From: Flavobacterium dauae
GTDB taxonomy: Bacteria; Bacteroidota; Bacteroidia; Flavobacteriales; Flavobacteriaceae
Direction of reading: 5' to 3'
Assembly: GCF_004151275.2 (NCBI RefSeq)
Contig: NZ_CP130821.1
Location: 744,001 to 808,000, forward strand
DNA: 64,000 bases
A program made the position numbers and the translations under genes. The notes under the pieces are model-generated. The model was not told the origin of the DNA, did no database searches, and saw only the letters and a list, made by a program, of their open reading frames with translations. Shown here piece after piece: positions 59,864-64,000 of the stretch (its first letter is position 1; every line of letters starts with the position of its first letter).

Positions 59864-61666
59864 ATGTCAGCAGTAGGACACGAATTAACACACGATCATT
59901 CACACGATGATCACCATCATAAAGAAACTTTTATTACAAAGTATGTCTTTAGTACGGATCACAAGATGATTTCAAAACAATTCCTTATTACAGGTATTAT
60001 TATGGGAATCATCGGTATCACAATGTCATTATTATTCCGTATTCAGATCGCTTGGCCAGAAGAATCTTTCAAAGTATTTTCTTGGCTTTTAGGAGACGAT
60101 TTCGCTCCGGGCGGTGTAATGCGTAACGATATTTATCTGGCAATTGTTACTATGCACGGTACCATTATGGTATTCTTTGTATTAACGGCAGGTTTGTCAG
60201 GTACGTTCTCAAACTTATTAATTCCGTTGCAAATTGGTGCACGCGATATGGCATCAGGTTTTATGAACATGTTATCTTATTGGATTTTCCTTTTATCATG
60301 TATCGTAATGCTGTCTTCTTTATTCATAGAAACAGGACCGGCATCAGCAGGATGGACTATTTATCCACCACTATCGGCAGTTCCAGAAGCTATTCCGGGG
60401 TCGGGTACAGGTATGACTTTATGGTTAATTTCAATGGCGTTGTTTATTGCACAGTCGTTAATGGGATCGTTAAACTATGTAGTTACCGTATTAAACTTAA
60501 GAACTAAAGGGATGACAATGACTCGTTTACCTTTAATTGTTTGGGCATTGTGGATTACGGCTTTAATTGGTATTGTATCGTTCCCGGTATTATTATCAGC
60601 AGCATTGTTGTTAATTATGGACCGCAGTTTTGGAACATCATTCTTCTTGTCTGATATTTATTTGGCAGGCGAAGTATTACATTATCAGGGCGGATCACCG
60701 GTATTGTTTGAACACTTGTTCTGGTTCTTAGGTCACCCAGAGGTATATATCGTAATTTTACCAGCAATGGGTATTTCATCAGAGGTAATTTCAACAAATG
60801 CACGTAAACCAATCTTTGGATACCGTGCCATGATTACGTCGCTTTTAGCAATTGCATTCTTATCAACAATTGTTTGGGGGCACCACATGTTTGTATCAGG
60901 TATGAACCCGTTCTTAGGATCTGTGTTTACATTTACCACGTTGTTAATTGCAATTCCATCGGCAGTAAAAGCCTTTAACTGGATTACTACTTTATGGAAA
61001 GGTAATTTGCAAATGAACCCAGGTATGTTATTCTCTATTGGTATGGTTTCTACCTTTATCAGTGGTGGTTTAACAGGTATTATTTTGGGAGATTCTACAT
61101 TAGATATCAACGTACACGATACGTACTTTGTAATTGCACACTTTCACTTAGTAATGGGTATCTCTGCATTATACGGAATGTTTGCAGGTATTTACCACTG
61201 GTTCCCTAAAATGTTTGGACGTATGATGAACAAAAATATGGGTTATATCCACTTCTGGGTAACTGCGGTTTGTTCATACGGCGTATTCCTTCCAATGCAC
61301 TTTATTGGTATGGCAGGTTTACCACGTCGTTACTATACCAACTCGGCATTCCCAATGTTTGACGATATGGTAGATGTAAATATTGTTATTACAATGTTTG
61401 CCCTTGTAGGAGCAGCATTCCAATTAATATTCTTGTTCAATTTCTTCTACAGTATTTTCTATGGTAAAAAAGCATCGCAAAACCCATGGAGAGCTACTTC
61501 GTTAGAATGGACTACACCTGTTGAACACATTCACGGAAACTGGCCAGGCGAAATTCCTGAAGTACACCGTTGGGCTTACGATTATTCTAAGCCGGGTTAC
61601 GACGAAGATTTTGTTCCGCAAACAGTGCCGTTAAGAGACGGAGAAAAAGACGGAGGTCATCATTAA
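59864..61666 (+). CDS. coxA: cytochrome c oxidase subunit I
   Basis: 600 aa with about twelve or thirteen helices. The heme-copper signature is intact: LFWFLGHPEVYIVILPA (CuB His with cross-linked Tyr and the D-channel Glu), WGHHMFVSGM (two CuB His) and HFHLVMG (heme ligands), so A1-type. His-rich ends: HELTHDHSHDDHHHKE at the N terminus and GGHH at the C terminus. Subunits III and IV are not in this window. A strong terminator follows. Confidence 0.95.
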   Translation: MSAVGHELTHDHSHDDHHHKETFITKYVFSTDHKMISKQFLITGIIMGIIGITMSLLFRIQIAWPEESFKVFSWLLGDDFAPGGVMRNDIYLAIVTMHGTIMVFFVLTAGLSGTFSNLLIPLQIGARDMASGFMNMLSYWIFLLSCIVMLSSLFIETGPASAGWTIYPPLSAVPEAIPGSGTGMTLWLISMALFIAQSLMGSLNYVVTVLNLRTKGMTMTRLPLIVWALWITALIGIVSFPVLLSAALLLIMDRSFGTSFFLSDIYLAGEVLHYQGGSPVLFEHLFWFLGHPEVYIVILPAMGISSEVISTNARKPIFGYRAMITSLLAIAFLSTIVWGHHMFVSGMNPFLGSVFTFTTLLIAIPSAVKAFNWITTLWKGNLQMNPGMLFSIGMVSTFISGGLTGIILGDSTLDINVHDTYFVIAHFHLVMGISALYGMFAGIYHWFPKMFGRMMNKNMGYIHFWVTAVCSYGVFLPMHFIGMAGLPRRYYTNSAFPMFDDMVDVNIVITMFALVGAAFQLIFLFNFFYSIFYGKKASQNPWRATSLEWTTPVEHIHGNWPGEIPEVHRWAYDYSKPGYDEDFVPQTVPLRDGEKDGGHH

Positions 61667-61676
61667 TAAATAATTT

Positions 61677-61709
61677 AAACGCTCGCAATTTGCGAGCGTT
61701 TTTTTATAT
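61677..61709 (+). terminator. terminator of the act-cox operon
   Basis: AAACGCTCGCAA and TTGCGAGCGTTT arms, then T7. Confidence 0.93.
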
Positions 61710-61800
61710 TTACGATAAAGATTATTTTAAAAGATCAATACGATGCGTAAAATGAATTTATTAATAAAGAGAATGATTTAAAAGTTGAGCAGACACGTAA

Positions 61801-62619
61801 GTGTATTATTACGGAGCTCGTTATTATGACCCGCGTATAAGTATCTTTGTATCTGTGGATCCGCTAGCGGAAAAAACCATGACACCTTATCAGTATGTAC
61901 ATAACAATCCTATTATGTTTACTGACCCAACAGGGATGAGTGCGGAACATATTATAATAAAAAACAATACAAACGATGCTTTGACTAAATTGGCTAAAAT
62001 CGCAGCTACAGATAGAGGAGCGGAAAGGTTAAATAGACTTCGTTCTTCTCCTCATAAATATAAGATGAGTAGTGTTTTTTTAACATCGAATGCACGATAT
62101 GATGGTTTAGGAGTTACAGGTGAAGCTAGAACAGTACATTATCCTTCTTCTTCATGGAGAACAAGTGTAGAAGGAGGTGCTTCAGGAAGTGTTTACTCCA
62201 CAGGTCACGAATTACAACATGCTTATGATCATGACCAAGGGATTTCTGTATATAATAGAAAGGAAAATGAATATTCTGCAGTGAATTTTGGTAATTATCT
62301 TAGATCAGTTTATGGAGAAGAGGATATGCGGACTACCTATAGTGGATTAGGCTTGAAGTTTAGTAATGACCCATCTACTTATAATATGAAAAACGAGAAA
62401 ATAACTGATTTTAAACAGACTTTTGAACATTCTGTTGATGGCAATACCTTTTTAGGATTTAATTATAATAAAAGTAAAAATGGTAAGAATAGTAAGAATA
62501 GTAAGGAATATATAATTTCTGTGCGTGAAAAAGATGGAAGTTTTAATTATCAAAAATATAATAATGAAAAGGAATATAAAGAAGCATATAATAGAATAAA
62601 AGATCATGGAAAAAATTAA
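61801..62619 (+). CDS. orphan RHS C-terminal tip with M91-like zinc metallopeptidase toxin
   Basis: 272 aa in the open frame, which begins at GTG 61801 right after an in-frame TAA, with no signal or upstream RHS core. Residues 2-46 are the end of an RHS core (YYYGARYYDPRI, SVDPLAEKTMTPYQYVHNNP, FTDPTGM). The rest is a variable toxin domain with HELQH at 136-140, a downstream Glu in RKENEYSAVNFGNYLRS and RTTY, like M91 (NleD-type) metallopeptidase toxins. An ATG at 61936 could start a toxin-only form. It is a displaced, partial RHS element; the immunity candidate overlaps its end. AT-rich compared with the cox genes. Confidence 0.78.
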   Translation: MYYYGARYYDPRISIFVSVDPLAEKTMTPYQYVHNNPIMFTDPTGMSAEHIIIKNNTNDALTKLAKIAATDRGAERLNRLRSSPHKYKMSSVFLTSNARYDGLGVTGEARTVHYPSSSWRTSVEGGASGSVYSTGHELQHAYDHDQGISVYNRKENEYSAVNFGNYLRSVYGEEDMRTTYSGLGLKFSNDPSTYNMKNEKITDFKQTFEHSVDGNTFLGFNYNKSKNGKNSKNSKEYIISVREKDGSFNYQKYNNEKEYKEAYNRIKDHGKN

Positions 62620-62998
62620 ATATTATTATTTGCGTAAGGAAGGGGTTTATTATTTATTTATTTTTATTGATATTATTCATTATTTTTTGTTCAGGAAAGA
62701 TTATGAACATCCTATAGGTGTCTTTATGGAAGCTCTATATGAAACAAGTGTTGTTACATTAATAAAATTAATATTAGTTTTTATAAGTGCTGGATTGTTT
62801 ACATTAGAAAGAAAAAAAGGTAAAAGTGCAGGAATAACTATCTTGATAAACATATTAGGAATGATTATGGTTTTTTTCTCAATTAAAGAAGGGGCATTAA
62901 GACATATTCTTTTTTTATATAGTTCTATTTCTCTTTGGATATTGTTTATAATGGGAGTATTTCAAATCTCTTGGTCGGTCAAAAAACTTAGACAATAG
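62606..62998 (+). CDS. membrane protein, candidate immunity to the RHS toxin
   Basis: 130 aa, three to four transmembrane helices (about 15-30, 50-64, 72-88 and 98-118). It overlaps the RHS tip gene by 14 nt, the usual place for the cognate immunity gene of a polymorphic toxin. No family recognised. AT-rich and with many AAA/ATA codons, as is the toxin part. The immunity role is inferred from position only. Confidence 0.6.
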   Translation: MEKIKYYYLRKEGVYYLFIFIDIIHYFLFRKDYEHPIGVFMEALYETSVVTLIKLILVFISAGLFTLERKKGKSAGITILINILGMIMVFFSIKEGALRHILFLYSSISLWILFIMGVFQISWSVKKLRQ

Positions 62999-63030
62999 AG
63001 TAAAGGTAATTTTCAGATTTAGTGATATTT

Positions 63031-63062
63031 AAAAAAAGCCCTGCTATTTGTGGGGCTTTTAA
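63031..63062 (+). terminator. terminator after the RHS/immunity pair
   Basis: AAAAAGCCCTGC and GTGGGGCTTTT arms around TATTT; ends in T4. Confidence 0.7.
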
Positions 63063-63065
63063 ATC

Positions 63066-63100
63066 CCCGATGGCGCGGATTTATAATCCGTGCCTATAAA
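63066..63100 (+). repeat. CGCGGATT-type palindromic repeat, copy 1
   Basis: 35-bp unit holding CGCGGATTTATAATCCGTG, whose centre is an inverted repeat CGGATT-N3-AATCCG, followed by CCTATAAA. Further copies lie at 63295-63350 and 63518-63545. Confidence 0.85.
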
Positions 63101-63123
63101 AGGCAAAACCCCGCTACCGCACG

Positions 63124-63315
63124 AACCCAGATGGAATGAAGATTGTTAATGCGGATAAACAAAGAGCTGCTGCACATCAAAGTAGATATGATAATTACAA
63201 AAAAACATCGGATTATCAAAAATACTCGTCATTATCCCGTAATCAGGCTAAAAAGCAATTTGGGAAAGATGGTTTAAGCAGGTGGGATAAAGTTCCCGAT
63301 GGCGCGGATTTGTAA
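63124..63315 (+). pseudogene. displaced RHS toxin tail fragment
   Basis: The frame opens at 63100 and contains NPDGM (63124-63138), the typical last residues of an RHS core, followed by a 59-codon variable tail (KIVNADKQRAAAHQSRYD ... KKQFGKDGLSRWDKVPDGADL) to TAA 63313. It has no core or start of its own, so it looks like a leftover C-terminal tip, as found when RHS tips are replaced and old tips are pushed downstream. The last residues PDGADL are encoded by copy 2 of the CGCGGATT repeat. Assignment rests on a short motif and on context. Confidence 0.5.
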
Positions 63316-63350
63316 CCCGATTGCGCGGATTTGTAATCCGTGCCTATAAA
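63295..63350 (+). repeat. CGCGGATT-type palindromic repeat, copies 2 and 3 in tandem
   Basis: A truncated unit (63295-63315) abuts a full unit (63316-63350), both beginning CCCGAT. The full copy ends CCGTGCCTATAAA as in copy 1. Confidence 0.85.
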
Positions 63351-63517
63351 GAATTTTTACCCCGTATTTATAAACTGTTGTAAAACAGTAGTTTAATTTA
63401 CCTTGTTTTTTAAAATGTAACCATATTTAGTATATCTTTTTATGTAACTAATTGTTTATCAGTATTGTTTAGGTAAACATTTTTGTATACCAAGCTATTT
63501 TAAGGCATAAAAAAACT
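63351..63517. other. non-coding stretch within the accessory island
   Basis: No gene seen. It holds a small hairpin (AAACTGTTGT and ACAGTAGTTT) and a near-palindrome GGTAAAC...GTATACC, otherwise AT-rich filler. Confidence 0.4.
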
Positions 63518-63545
63518 CCCCGATCTCGCGGATTTGTAATCCGTG
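63518..63545 (+). repeat. CGCGGATT-type palindromic repeat, copy 4 (partial)
   Basis: CCCGATCT then CGCGGATTTGTAATCCGTG; lacks the CCTATAAA end. Confidence 0.8.
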
Positions 63546-63555
63546 AAATTAAAAG

Positions 63556-63592
63556 CAAAACGCCAGGCTGGTAGCTTGGCGTTTTTTGTTTT
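63556..63592 (-). terminator. terminator of the toxin-antitoxin operon
   Basis: AAAACGCCAGGC and GCTTGGCGTTTT arms around TGGTA; with T- and A-runs, lies at the stop of the ParE-like gene. Confidence 0.8.
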
Positions 63593-63884
63593 ATAAATTA
63601 AGCTTATCAGGGTTTTGTAGGTTATTAAAAAACCTTAAAAGTTCAATATCGTTGTTTTGGTTTAAGTGGTAGTAAAGAGTAATTTGTTTTACCATTGTAA
63701 TTTGGTAAGTATTTTTATAGCCTGTAGCCTTAAAAGAAACGTTTCCTTGCCTAAGAATTTCAATTGTATTTTCCACTTCGTTTATAAAATGGGTAGCTTC
63801 GGTTTCAGTCCATTTATTTAGTAAAAAATCAATATTATCCCAATAATCATCTTGTGCTGTTTGCGACCAAAGAATTTTTTTCAT
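63591..63884 (-). CDS. RelE/ParE family toxin
   Basis: 97 aa from ATG 63884 (MKKILWSQTAQDDYWDNIDFL); the ORF extends upstream only by running through the antitoxin gene in another frame. ParE fold pattern: helix pair AQDDYWDNIDFLLNKWTETEATHFINEVENTIEILRQ, strand GNVSFKATGYKNTYQITMVKQITLYYHLNQNNDIELLRFFNN, with the usual N-x-L/F xNPxK-like end NLQNPDKL. ParE toxins inhibit gyrase, while RelE types cleave mRNA; which applies cannot be told here. It starts 1 bp after the upstream antitoxin stop. Confidence 0.82.
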   Translation of the reverse strand: MKKILWSQTAQDDYWDNIDFLLNKWTETEATHFINEVENTIEILRQGNVSFKATGYKNTYQITMVKQITLYYHLNQNNDIELLRFFNNLQNPDKLNL

Positions 63885-63885
63885 T

Positions 63886-64000
63886 TTATTTTTGGAATAA
63901 TTGCGGAAACTTTTTCTTAGTCTGTTCCATAACGGCATCGTGGGGTTTAGTTCCGTTTTTTTCAATGGAAACAAAAGCCTGGTCAATGGCGTTTTTTTGT
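63886..64000 (-). CDS. antitoxin of the ParE-type pair, C-terminal part
   Basis: Open frame cut by the right window edge; 37 visible C-terminal residues, QKNAIDQAFVSIEKNG... ending KKKFPQLFQK, then TAA at 63886-63888. It precedes the ParE toxin by 1 bp on the same strand, the standard antitoxin position. The DNA-binding N-terminal part is outside the window, so its class is unknown. Confidence 0.65.
   Translation of the reverse strand, partial: QKNAIDQAFVSIEKNGTKPHDAVMEQTKKKFPQLFQK

Noticed and set aside
61801..61801. A full RHS gene starting at GTG 61801.
   Set aside because: An in-frame TAA directly precedes it and the core region is missing upstream, so it is only a tip fragment; expression from GTG is uncertain.

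Overview
The window is a low-GC, densely packed chromosomal segment from a member of the Flavobacteriaceae (Bacteroidota). The evidence is TAnnTTTG-type -7 promoter boxes, starts without Shine-Dalgarno sequences, the mutY-ssb-gldE-gldD gliding cluster, an actABCDEF-coxBA respiratory operon, and many flavobacterial lineage families (DUF3078, DUF3098, GldD/GldE, PorT-like barrels, TonB_C-tailed M56 proteins). The genus cannot be fixed from the sequence alone; Flavobacterium- or Myroides-like organisms fit.

Layout. 1-4.5 kb: the end of a dipeptidyl peptidase III gene, a secreted TonB_C-repeat protein, and a BlaI / M56 (BlaR-like) / lipoprotein operon behind two tandem dyad operators. 4.5-10.2 kb: a glycosyltransferase, a small membrane protein, a Cys-rich heavy-metal-binding lipoprotein and a giant AsmA-like protein. 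10.5-11.9 kb: a complete ISL3-type insertion sequence with a perfect 8-bp target duplication, beside tRNA-Leu(UAG). 12.2-17 kb: an M20 dipeptidase and the gliding/repair cluster. 17-30.5 kb: GNAT and racemase, HU, a 30-residue basic bS22/mS38-like protein, RNase G, beta-barrel proteins, TadA, Dxs, RpoN and AsnS. 30.5-45.4 kb: a two-component system with a PepSY-like protein, an operon with a subclass B1 metallo-beta-lactamase lipoprotein, frr-pyrH, patatin, JmjC-like cupin, truB-uppP-ftsX. 45.5-48.7 kb: an unusually long leuS. 50.3-61.7 kb: alternative complex III plus cytochrome c oxidase subunits II and I, which together carry electrons from menaquinol to oxygen. 61.8-64 kb: a small accessory island with an orphan RHS tip carrying an M91-like metallopeptidase toxin, a membrane immunity candidate, a second RHS tail, palindromic repeats and a ParE-type toxin-antitoxin pair.

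The most unusual signals are: (i) dispersed intergenic repeats (heptamer arrays and GTCATTCC-type palindromes) that also occur in frame inside leuS; (ii) the orphan RHS toxin island at the right end; (iii) the chromosomal B1 metallo-beta-lactamase with an intact active-site set and a lipobox; (iv) the tandem BlaI-type operators with 20-bp centre spacing; (v) the clean, apparently recent insertion sequence. No CRISPR array, prophage or wholly unknown multigene system was recognised.
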